DNA of 64,000 nt. Origin: Uranotaenia lowii (taxonomy: Eukaryota; Arthropoda; Insecta; Diptera; Culicidae). Shown piece after piece: positions 54,665-64,000 of the stretch. The stretch is from positions 163,724,031 to 163,788,030 of the forward strand of contig NC_073693.1 of NCBI RefSeq assembly GCF_029784155.1, given 5' to 3'. Every line of letters starts with the position of its first letter. Position 1 is the stretch's first letter. The notes under the pieces are model-generated. The model was not told the origin of the DNA. It saw only the letters and a program-made list of their open reading frames with translations, and searched no databases. A program made the position numbers and the translations under genes.

Positions 54665-56523
54665 CAGTGAGCGAAATAAGAATAGCACCACTATGTGTTT
54701 TGCTTGTTAAAATATGAATGTTTGAAAATCACCAAAATTTTCTTCCCCAAATTGTTTTTAACTGTTTAACAGATAAATCAAACATGAGTTTACTTATTTT
54801 GGACTTTTCAATTGGCGTTGAGGACCAAAACTATGGAAAAAAGTGCGAAATAAGAATAGCACCACTAGTGTTTTTCAACTAAAATAAGATTATTTCTAAA
54901 AATTTACCGTGTAAAAGTGAATAATAATGCTTTCACAAATTATTTGAATAGATAACAATATTTTAAGAAGTTTTCTAGAATTTCAAATATTTTCAAAGGT
55001 TTTAAAATGGGGTTTTAAGAAATGCTCCTCTAGCGTTTAGGAATTTGATACTTAAGCTCTAATACTTTATAAAACTGCTTTATTTCTTCATTATCATTCA
55101 TTTGTATAATGCAAATTGACGAAACATAGATTTTAGACTGAATTTGAATAAAAAAACAGACTTCAAATTCAAAAATACTAATGTTTTTGAATAGTCAAAC
55201 GCTATTTTTCTAGTTTCAAGTCATAGATGGCAGCACTATCTTGCAATTAAACTGAATTGATGCCCGTTTTTAAATATCTGGGATTAATTCAGGTGTGCTG
55301 GATGATTTTGGTCAAGAAATAAGTACTTTTTACCGTGTGACCGCCTTGGAAATTCCAAGATCACATTATCAAAAAATAAAAATTTCATCAAGGACCGATA
55401 AAAGTGAATTTCTTGGACCGATAATCAGAATAATTTTGTACTTTCCGATGGAGCTTGATGAACCAGATAACTAGCAGTATTATTGGTATGATTTGAAACT
55501 GAATCGGAAGTTGAGATGAGCAGGAATTTTGACGGTAGTATATTCTTATGTTTTTTTTTTTTTTTTTTTTTTTTTTGTAAAGAAATGAATCCAACTTAGA
55601 TGAAATTTCAGGGACTAGAAAGGGAAAATTGATGTTGAAAAACATGCGAAAAAAATTCGCCTTGTCTCCCGGTGAGACTTGAACCCACATCTTGCGCCTC
55701 TCCGGGGCCCATGTATTAACATTCTACTACAGGAGACCAACCTGGCGTATGAATATTATACTGGTTGAGTGTCGATGTCTATCGGAATGAAGGGAATAGT
55801 TCTCCCATGTGATCATAATCATTTTTCTTGGTCTATTTCTATTCCCATCTTTTTCATCTTACGGTAGTTGGACTCAAATTTGGATATTTTAGGCACGGCA
55901 AGATTTGCATTGCCTTCTCATATACTGCACGGGTTGTCAGTTATGATGAGAAATGATGCGTTTGCCGTATTTGGATATCCAACCAAATTCGGTGTTTGGC
56001 ACCGCCTTATTTTCTATTTTTAAAAATATCCAACCAAATTCGGTGTTTGGCACCGCCTTATTTTCTATTTTTAAAAATAGAAAATAAGGCGGTGCCAAAC
56101 ACCGAATTTGGTTGGATATCCAAATACGGCAAACGCATCATTTCTCATCATAACTGACAACCCGTGCAGTATATGAGAAGGCAATGCAAATCTTGCCGTG
56201 CCTAAAATATCCAAATTTGAGTCCAACTACCGTAAGATGAAAAAGATGGGAATAGAAATAGACCAAGAAAAATGATTATGATCACATGGGAGAACTATTC
56301 CCTTCATTCCGATAGACATCGACACTCAACCAGTATAATATTCATACGCCAGGTTGGTCTCCTGTAGTAGAATGTTAATACATGGGCCCCGGAGAGGCGC
56401 AAGATGTGGGTTCAAGTCTCACCGGGAGACAAGGCGAATTTTTTTTTTCGCATGTTTTTCAACATCAATTTTCCCTTTCTAGTCCCTGAAATTTCATCTA
56501 AGTTGGATTCATTTCTTTACAAA

Positions 56524-56555
<32 letters not shown>

Positions 56556-57343
56556 AAAAAAAAAAAAGTTTCGCTGACTGAATGTTTGAGTCAAGACCCA
56601 TCTTTGGGTCACAGTTTAAAAATATATTCTTATGCTTGTGATTTTTTTGCAAATCCAGAAAAGATTTCTGCAGCGTGAACTCCAACAAAACTGTGTTGGA
56701 AAACTACCTTGAAATTATGAATATGGGTCTAAATAAACCTGAAAAAATCCACATTGAGACTTAATTTGGGTTTAACGGCAAGATAGTGCTGCCATCTATG
56801 CCTTGAAACTGGAAAGAGATGTTTACTGAAGAAAATTTAAGTTTATGAATTCCAACCTGTTTTTTTCTGATTTAAAATCAACCGAAAATGTTTGATTCAT
56901 CATTTCAGGTCTTTTTAATGAAGAAAGTAAGAAGTTTGGTAAAGAATTACAGCTCAAATATCAAATTCCTTAGTTATAGAAGAGCATCTCTTAAATCACC
57001 ATTTTAAAACCTTTGAAAATCTTTGGAATTCTAGAAAACTTCTTAAAATATTGTTATCTATTCAAATAATTCGTAGAAGCATTATTATATACTTTTACAC
57101 AGTAAATTTTTAAAAATAATCTTGTTTTTGTTGAAAAACACTAGTGGTGCTATTCTTATTTCGCACCTTTTTCCATAGTTTTGGTCCTCATCGCCAATTG
57201 CAACGTCCAAAAAAAGGAAACTTATGCTTGATTTATTCGTTAAACATTTCAAAACAATTTATAGAAGAATATTTTGGTGATTTTCAAACATTCATATTTT
57301 AACAAGCAAAACACATAGTGGTGCCTTCTTATTTCGCTTACTG
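54665..57343. mobile_element. Tc1-like foldback element with IR/DR ends
   Basis: Flanked by TA on both sides (54663-54664 and 57344-57345). Ends CAGTGAGCGAAATAAGAATA (left) and CAGTAAGCGAAATAAGAA (right, read inward) are Tc1-like. Each arm repeats the motif (GCGAAATAAGAATAGCACCA, inner left copy at about 54846) some 180 bp further in, the two-site IR/DR arrangement. Arms are ~590 bp (54665-55255 and 56775-57343), with visible divergence. The loop has no transposase. A palindromic retroposon is inserted in it. Two different TGGCAGCACTATCTTGC stretches mark the inner arm ends. Confidence 0.8.
55551..56622. mobile_element. Head-to-head palindromic retroposon with tRNA-like sequence and poly(A) at both ends
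   Basis: Two ~450-bp units meet head-to-head at 56072/56073. Arms appear identical apart from homopolymer lengths and a 51-bp tandem duplication present only on the left (about 55975-56076). Each arm holds a tRNA-like segment (55670-55741 minus, about 56355-56426 plus) beginning TCTCCTGTAGTAGAATG with B box GGTTCAAGTC and a stem closing on CGGGAGA. Each unit ends outward in a long A/T tract. The whole block is flanked by the 12-bp TATATTCTTATG (55539-55550, 56623-56634), so it looks like one insertion event. About 55 bp of unrelated sequence lie between the right A-tract and the duplication. Confidence 0.7.
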
Positions 57344-57579
57344 TATAACAATAAAAAAAATCAATCATGTATGGTATGTGCGAAAAAAATCCCCTCGAAC
57401 AGGAATCGAACTCGAGTCTACTGATTACCTCTCCGACACCTTACCAATAGGCCAAATCGACAGACGAAACAAGCCAAGCTGTAGCTCTATTATTCAGTTG
57501 ACTTCATCGAGTTTAATTCGCTGCTAGATTCCTCAGCAGAAAATGCTCATTATGCCTTCATTGGTAGTGCTCTGTTCGC

Positions 57580-60500
57580 CTCTAGTGAACAGATTAAAGT
57601 AGAAGGCGTTTTAAAATTGATTAAAGTGAAAAATCAAAAATTTTATGATGTTCAAAATTGAGAAACAATGTGTAGATCATGTTGCAGTGCATACATTTCA
57701 GATCAAGATGATTTAAAGGTCATAGAAGGTTATTTGGTGGTGCTCAAAAATTATAATATTTTCGTCACTTGAGAACCTAGCTGGTTATTATTTAATATTT
57801 CTGTAAAGATGAAAAGGATGTTTCTTTTTTGGTGAAAAATTAATACTACGGATAGTACGAAACAAGTCCTTATGAAAATTTGTTTAAAAAAATACGTACT
57901 TATGTAGAAAAAAGGAGTGCTCATTATGCCCTGGGTGCTCGTTATGCCCTCATCTCCCCTACCATTGAAAATTGATAAAAGAATCTGAGTTTTTTTTTCT
58001 CAGAATCCAATTTTGCCAATATGTTTAAAAATTCGTCAACTTTCCAAGCATTCAAATCTTCAAAATTTCTTACTTCGGTAAAAATATTTGCAGTGTACAA
58101 GAACATGCTAAGACCTAAGTATAAACATCTTTTCATGATTAAACTTTAAGTTTTCTCCATTTGCAAAGAAAATCAATATCACGAGCAATAAAAATTCATG
58201 ATAAGCAGAACTAACTAGCTATAAAATGTGTCACAGCCGTTGGATCCATCTAAGCCAAGAGCACCGAAGTTCCGATATCGTCACTGTCAGTCAATTCAAA
58301 ACGCACTTCGTAGTAGAGAAAATGCTTCAAGTCACAATTTGCTGATGGAGGAGGCTTGTAATTAAGTGAATAATTAAACAGGTCTCTCGCTGGAATCCTT
58401 GGCAAACAACATTCGACGACCGCTATCAGCATAATCATCGCCCCGGCTGGAAGCAGAAGCAGAAGCAGGAATTCCCCGAGCAGGCCCAACCCAACCCGGA
58501 GGCAGCGTCCATCCCTCGAGAGAGAGTAGGAACCTGCTATAAGAGACCCTAGAAAAACACGCCATTACCGATCCATTGATGGCTTCATGTTAGCGGGTGG
58601 AATTGCTTTACCGGCGCCTTCCCTTCCCCCAAGTTTCCCGTTACCGGGTGCAAATGGCACTGGCCAGCTTTTTGTTTCCCAACATACTAACGACCAACAG
58701 CAAGAACTAAAATGCAGACAAGATTTTCCCTGAGAGGAGGCGGATTATAATGGAATCGATGGCTGTGAATGGAGGCGAGTGGACTGGCCCAGGGATCCCA
58801 AATGCGTGACAATTGTGCCGATGAGGGTTTTCCTCGGGACTTGGATGCGGTCATATACCAAGCTGAGGCCCATTAGTGCCGCCGTCTCCCCGTCGAAGTA
58901 GAAGAAAAAGAAAAGCCCCCTCGAAAGCTTCCCAAAATCCTCCAAAACGAGGAACCGAGGTATTCGGGAAAAGGTATGAATATTGGAAGTTACACTACTT
59001 GGAAATGGTTTTCCGGTGGATTTGATTGAATTATTCAGCAGTTGCTCAAAGAAGATTATTACCATAATTGAGGCAGCGAGCGTGCTCGGTTTGCGTAAAA
59101 GAATGACGATTGCCGCTCCAAAGGTCAAGAATCACATTTGGGTTCTCGCCTGAGTAATGGCTTGCTGTAGGCTGTTCAGTGCTCTTCATTTAGTATGTTA
59201 ATCAGGCAGCAGCTAGTGAGTTTGAACTTTACGCTGAGAGCCTCGCTACTAATGGGTTATCGAAAGGCTAAATCACTTAAATTTTCAAACGATGTTTCGA
59301 AAGTAATGAAACAAATTGATCTGAACAACAACATCAATCTTTATTCTGAATTGGAAATCTTACTGCATATTTTAACTGTGGGTTTCAAACAATAATAAAA
59401 CAATTTGGGAAGTGTTGTAGAGTATCTTTAAAAAAACCTGAAATCTAAAAAACAAAATGTAGCAACAAGAAATCTAATTTTTTAAACCTGTGGTTTTGAA
59501 AACTACACATTGTGGTGTGTTTTCCGAATATAAAAACCCCTGTAGCCCGAAAAGTTTCCTTTTCGGTCAAAGCGAAAGACAGGATAATTGCAGATTTAAA
59601 ATGAGATTTAGGTACCCACCCGGGTTTTAATTAAAAATTTTGTATGAGAAAATTGTAGAGAGAGTGGGCTATCGTGGGTCATAGACCACTCCTAATATCT
59701 CGGATGTTTGTTGAGATTAAAATCTCAATCCAGTTATCGCCATCGTCGCTCTGCGTAAGCTTATATTTCCATATGTTTTCAGCTTATGAATGCCTCGTAT
59801 GCTTTTGAAATAAGCTTGCTAAAAAAAAATTTTTACTTACATAATTAATCAAGCACCCTCTAATTGCATCGCTGTGAAACCTGAAGTTCATAACAAAAAA
59901 ATTGCTCATATACTGTTGGTATTAGTGTTGTCTTGCTCTTTCACATGGAAAAGGAATTTTTCATGAATTAAATATCAACAAGTCACTCAAATACAATCAA
60001 TTTGCCAAACATAGCTTGTGGGGAATCATGGGCTTAATGATGTGGGGTATCTTGGGCCATCTGTATTTTGATGTTTTTAAAAACATTTATAACTTTAAGT
60101 CATTTTTTACGATTTGAAAATTTTGATTATGCCAAATGAAGAGTAATGTATAATATTCTTTCAATTTCGCTAGTGTTAAAATTTAATTCGAATTGTACAC
60201 ATTTTAACGAGATTTAAATTTATAATAACAAATCTCCCAACTCTGAATAAAATTTAAAAAAATTTAATCTCAATATTATTGATTTTTGAATTTGGGAAAC
60301 AGAAGTAAGAGACTGATGCAAATCATGCAAAGGTTAAACACTCTTTAAAGTATTTTTTTCAAAACAGAAGCAATAAATTACAAAGCTGTTAAGTTAACTA
60401 GGCCGGAACAAATGTTAAATTCTCCTATTGTCACCACCTCCCTTCCCTCCTTCGATATTTTTGAAAATTCCGAAGGAAGATATAAATAATTTTTGTATAT

Positions 60501-61672
60501 AAATATCTTTACAAAGAACATACGGACTTTAAACCCAATTCCCGTTAACTTCATACATATATACAGATCAGGCCCGTGGGAAGGACCCATCCATGGGGAA
60601 TGAGGAAGGGGGATTTCTCAATTCAAATTTTGTATAAATTCAAAGCAATATAAAAAATACATTATAAGTAAGAAATTTATTCCTGAAACCACTAAGCTGG
60701 AACAAATATCAATTTCTTTTTTTGTCACCCCTTCCCTCCTTCAAAATTTCCAAAAAAACCCGAAATTAGAAATTAAGTTTTAAGTATTTAACGGAAATTT
60801 CGAAAAATTTATCAAATACCGAAAGATAACAAGAGCAAAAAACAAATTGTGGAAGATGAGAGTTTTATAACCTTTCATATTCTGGGTTTTATTAAATATT
60901 TTGATAAATAATTACTTGATTTGTAGGTTTTGTGCAATGATATAGTATGCAATTTTGTTGCATGCAAGCTTTCGCGAACCGGCTCATGGGGGGCTCATAT
61001 TTAATATGAAATTTTTGCTCAAACAGTGCATGAATTAAATTAAAAATATTATTTTAAAAACTATTTGATCATTCATTTTAAAGTTCTTTTACATAAATAG
61101 TTTTTCGTGTGAAATAGAAACTTTTGAAGATACATATTAAAATCCTTGAAATGATGATTAGCATTTGTTAAAAGAATCTTTAAGTAATAAACATACTTTC
61201 ATCAATAGTTGAAATTTTAAAAATCGTATATGTTTATTTTAATAAATCTAGTTTGAAAAATTTCGAATTAAAATGATGCAATTTCAATTTTTCGTTACAT
61301 TTCTCAAAAAAATGTGAATGAATCCGGACAAAATCAGGAGATTTGGGCAACCGGGCCGGGCCAAAGCTTTTCCTATTTTATTTTTTTTTGGTTTTATTCG
61401 AACAAGTCCATGTAAAATCCGATAATCCGGTCAGCTTAATTTTGTTTGTTTGATTTGAACTTACAATTTTTTATTTAAGAAAAGCTTCAATTTTGATTTT
61501 TTTTTCTTCTTAAAATGAACCCAATATTCCAAAAAAAAAGGAAAAGATAAAAATTTTACGATTCAAATAAGATTTGTGCAAACTCGATCCTGATTGAAGA
61601 TTTTAGTTTTAAATTTGGTTCTTGAAAAAAAACTGCAATATTAATAATGTCAGACAATGCGCCAAACCATAT
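57580..61672. other. Unassigned DNA with isolated TIR ends
   Basis: At 57934-57962 a TIR-like end reads, inward, GGTAGGGGAGATGAGGGCAT and continues AACGAGCAC. Balanced-composition DNA at 58200-59170 may be host sequence but holds no convincing gene. The Leu-rich 79-codon minus-strand frame at 58250-58489 is not supported. Near 59655-59690 another GAGAGTGGGCTATCGTGGG motif of the same style occurs. The rest is AT-rich and featureless. Confidence 0.3.
60569..60612 (+). repeat. Isolated hAT-1-like terminus
   Basis: CAGGCCCGTGGGAAGGACCC followed by ATCCATGGGG matches the right terminus of hAT-1 read inward (CAGACTCGTGCGAAGGGCCC, GTCCATGGGG). No partner end was found in the window. Confidence 0.55.
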
Positions 61673-61942
61673 CCACAGCAGAAATTATTTCCTGTAAAAT
61701 TACGCCTGTAACAAAAAAGATGCAGGACATTTACTGTAATTTGACAGGTCAAAAAACAAATAACGTGACATTCAATTTTCAGTGTACAACTTTTTTATAG
61801 GACATTTGCTGTAATAATAAATGAATCTTCGTTAACATTCAAGGAAAACAATTTAAAACTACAGGTTTTGTTAATTACAGGTTGATTTATTTTAAAGGTT
61901 GCAGTTTCAGTGACACGTAATAGTCAAAAAAAAATCTGTGTA
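61673..61942. mobile_element. MITE, copy 2 (TACACAG family)
   Basis: Same family and orientation as 351-624. Terminal sequences CCACAGCAGAAATTATTTCC and AAAAAAAATCTGTGTA correspond. Internal differences are substitutions and small indels, for example loss of ~7 bp near 61700. Confidence 0.75.
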
Positions 61943-62049
61943 GAATACCCTGCAATCACAAAGATACATCTCTCTTTATCATCAATTACTTTTCATTAAA
62001 AATCACTGGTTTTTTAAAAAAAGTTTTTCATAAGACAAAACAAGCAAAA

Positions 62050-62110
62050 GAAACTAAGAGAAGAACCAGCCCGAGGCTGAAAGTCTCTATAATAAAGAAA
62101 AAAAAAATAG
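62050..62110 (+). repeat. A-tailed retroposon remnant
   Basis: AGCCCGAGGCTGAAAGTCTC is followed by an AATAAAG signal and a run of A, like the 3' end of a reverse-transcribed copy. The body upstream is not recognisable. Confidence 0.4.
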
Positions 62111-62765
62111 CAAAAGAAACTGAAATTTTACGTCATTTTTGTCATTTTTAACTGAATTGTTCTAACGGACTGACTTTAGTAAAATTTTATAATCGTACTA
62201 ACAATCAGGATTATGAGCCTGCGATATCTTGCAATATAAATTCTATACCGAAATAGTCATCTTGATCATTTTCTTTTGATTGTTGAACTCATTTTTAAAT
62301 CGGAATCTTAATTTTAAACCCGAATTCAGAATTTTTATTTTCAATCTGTTTCGAAATTTCAATACGTGTTCTGAAATGAACATGAAAACGGTTTCTAAAT
62401 TTAGCAATATGAGCCGAAAATTAAAATATGTTTGAGAGCCCTTAATCATGAATCCATAACTATGATTCGGATGTTTGGAATTTCAATGATTATTCTTTAT
62501 TAAAATTATGTATTTCTAATCCGACTTAAATAAAATAACTATGACTTTATTAAAAATAAAAATTTCGAATGATGAAACTTCATCGCCATTTTGAAACTTT
62601 GTTATGTTGGAATTTTGCAGAAATAAAGTTCATGAACTTCGAATATGAATATGAAAGAAAAGCTCAGAATGATTTATAATTTTTTTTTAAATTCTGATAA
62701 ATATTAACTTATTGTACAAAATGCGTGTGAGTTTCGAAAATCATGAATCAAACACAGCTTTCCAT

Positions 62766-63009
62766 TTTTTTTTAAACGAACACACACATACAGGATCTCA
62801 GTGAAACTTCATGTTTCTTTGAAGATATCTAAATTCTACTTAAGACTAAAGCGTACATCTTTCAAGGATATAATGGCTAGCATCTTACTAATGCTAACAC
62901 CACCAGCCCACAGAAAGAGTACTATGTATGCCGTGACCGAGACTCGATCTCATGACCTCTGGCTTAGAAGACTTAAACGCTATCCTCTAGGCCACGGTCG
63001 GCGGCTAAA
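62766..63009 (-). mobile_element. tRNA-derived SINE-B
   Basis: On the minus strand, a tRNA-like head (about 62925-63003) has TGGCCTAGAGGATAGCG as A box and GATCGAGTC as B box, with a possible acceptor-like stem GACCG/CGGTC. A ~150-bp body ends ATCCTGTATGTGTGTGTTCG and A9. Fragments at 3663 and 4483 match the body and the tail, confirming a dispersed family distinct from SINE-A. Confidence 0.75.
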
Positions 63010-64000
63010 GGTTTAAATTTTTAATGATGATTCGAACTGAAAATCAAGAATCCTAAACTGGTTACATAGTCCGAAATATGAAAACACAAATACTATTTCG
63101 AATTTGATTATAATGAACCAGAATCTCTGAAATGAGTCAAATCTTGTTTTAAATTGAATATTCAGAAATGAAAAGTGAGAAAATTTTGAAAACTGTCGCT
63201 GAATTCTGAACCTGACACAAGTTTTCAAGGTTTTGACATCAGTTCTGAGTCAAGATTGTTACTATCGAATAACATTACTCTATCATCACAATTGGATTAT
63301 AACGTAAAGTGCTGGAAAAAGTAGTTTTGCAACGTGTTGCATACACAATTTTATTCCGCTGAAAAATCATCAATTGACAAACAAGAGGCAAATTTAGAAA
63401 AAAAACAACATATGGGAGATCTTATCAACAACTGAAAATGTATGATCAAGTAGGTGGTGGAATGTACTTTTTGACACTAAAATCGGTGCTGAAAAGTAGC
63501 ACTTTTCGCTATTAATTTCGATGTCGAAATCTTCACTTTTTTTTTATTTTACAAGCGCAGGTTTAAAAGATAAAAATTTTAAGCTGTTAAAATTGTGTCA
63601 CCGTCAATTGAAATATAGAGTGCAAAGGACAAAAGGTAGAACTATGATTTTCCAATTAAAAATTCAGATTGAAAATATTATGTTTCCAGAACACAAAAAA
63701 TCAGAATTGATGAACAAAGACAACCTACAAATTTCGGTAAATATATTTGAAAATTTATACAAAATAAAGATCAAAAAGATGATTTTTTTAACATTTTATA
63801 AGGTTTTTTTTAAAAAAAAACGTTTTATCATTCTCAAAACTAATTTTTAGAATACGAATGATTACTCAAGGGAACAGCATTTTGGTGCCTATGTATTAAT
63901 GATTGATTTGGTATGTTTGGCGTCCTGAACTCGAATCTTTTGTCAGATTTTGTCTAACATCTCTAGTTTCGTTGATATGGAGTTTATACAAAACGATTTG
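63010..64000. other. Unassigned AT-rich DNA
   Basis: Small open frames (up to 109 codons at 63521-63850) are Lys/Phe/Ile-rich and lack motifs. Nothing else is supported up to the window end. Confidence 0.4.

Larger units (their letters stand above)
54291..57577. mobile_element. Outer inverted-repeat element with tRNA-like arms
   Basis: The left arm (54291 to about 54478) and right arm (about 57377-57577) are inverted copies sharing GAAGGCATAATGAGC, CTCGATGAAGT, GAATAATAGAGCTACAGCTT and the tRNA-like segment. They differ at several positions, and the left side has ~180 bp extra before the Tc1-like element. The arms enclose the Tc1-like foldback 54665-57343. They may be the ends of an older foldback. 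Confidence 0.65.

Noticed and set aside
55670..56426. Two functional tRNA genes in the palindrome
   Set aside because: The T arm and acceptor stem pair well, but the D arm lacks the conserved GG, position 33 is not T and the anticodon stem is imperfect. They are better explained as tRNA-derived parts of a retroposon.
58250..58489. Leu-rich minus-strand frame resembling a signal peptide or membrane protein
   Set aside because: The Leu run comes from a short AGCAGA-type repeat on the other strand. There is no domain, splice pattern or context.
62925..63003. Genuine tRNA gene on the minus strand
   Set aside because: It is followed by a body and A-tail, and body fragments occur elsewhere in the window. 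It is the head of a SINE, and the stems are imperfect.
1..64000. A CRISPR array, operon or phage-like system
   Set aside because: Spliced gene structure, LINE/SINE/Helitron content and satellites show a eukaryotic chromosome. The tandem arrays have no unique spacers.

Overview
This is a eukaryotic, AT-rich and transposon-saturated window, most likely from a mosquito (Culicidae) or a close dipteran. The organism call is an inference. It rests on two DD37E mariner-type (ITmD37E) transposases, a family best known from mosquitoes, on Jockey and CR1-group retrotransposons with insect-like proteins, on a copia-type element primed by the initiator-tRNA fragment, and on short introns of about 60 bp. 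No operons, bacterial genes or CRISPR arrays are present.

Layout. 1-6 kb: the edge of a non-LTR ORF2, a MITE whose second copy lies at 61.7 kb, a TIR element (1487-2477), a Tc1-like end and SINE scraps. 6.2-14.4 kb: a nest in which an inverted CCAGAATG-rich repeat pair encloses a TIR element (7043-14032). That element carries a full-length Jockey retrotransposon (9205-13571, minus strand, 17-bp target duplication, one frameshift in ORF2). 16.2-27.4 kb: hAT-type elements with 8-bp duplications and G-runs just inside their ends, one nested in another. The only credible host gene, a small four-exon gene (18670-19208), lies between two of them. A 13-bp minisatellite fills 25.0-26.6 kb.

29.5-38.8 kb is a multi-level nest, all on the minus strand. 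An ITmD37E transposon is split by a poly(A)-tailed retroposon (29663-30748) and by a gag/pol-less copia-like element (31351-37520, duplication ATAGA). The 5' LTR of the copia-like element is split by a second Jockey element (32375-37383), whose ORF2 lost its reverse transcriptase core in frame. That Jockey element holds two copies of a ~1.1-kb TIR element with a 9-bp duplication. A second ITmD37E pseudogene follows (37818-38781).

42-54.3 kb holds a PHD-finger ORF1 and, 8 kb later, an intact EN-RT ORF2 of CR1-group type. Between them are a 2.5-kb satellite with a 723-bp higher-order repeat and a SINE inside it, and a non-autonomous Helitron (46278-48412). 54.3-57.6 kb is a set of three nested inverted repeats: an outer pair with tRNA-like promoters, a Tc1-like foldback with IR/DR ends, and a near-perfect head-to-head palindrome of a tRNA-containing poly(A) unit flanked by a 12-bp duplication. 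57.6-64 kb is mostly unassigned AT-rich DNA with a MITE and a SINE.

Functionally, almost everything here is parasitic DNA at different stages of decay. The autonomous-looking parts are the Jockey element at 9.2 kb (one frameshift from intact) and the CR1-group ORF2 at 51 kb. SINEs, MITEs, the Helitron and the foldbacks would depend on enzymes supplied elsewhere.
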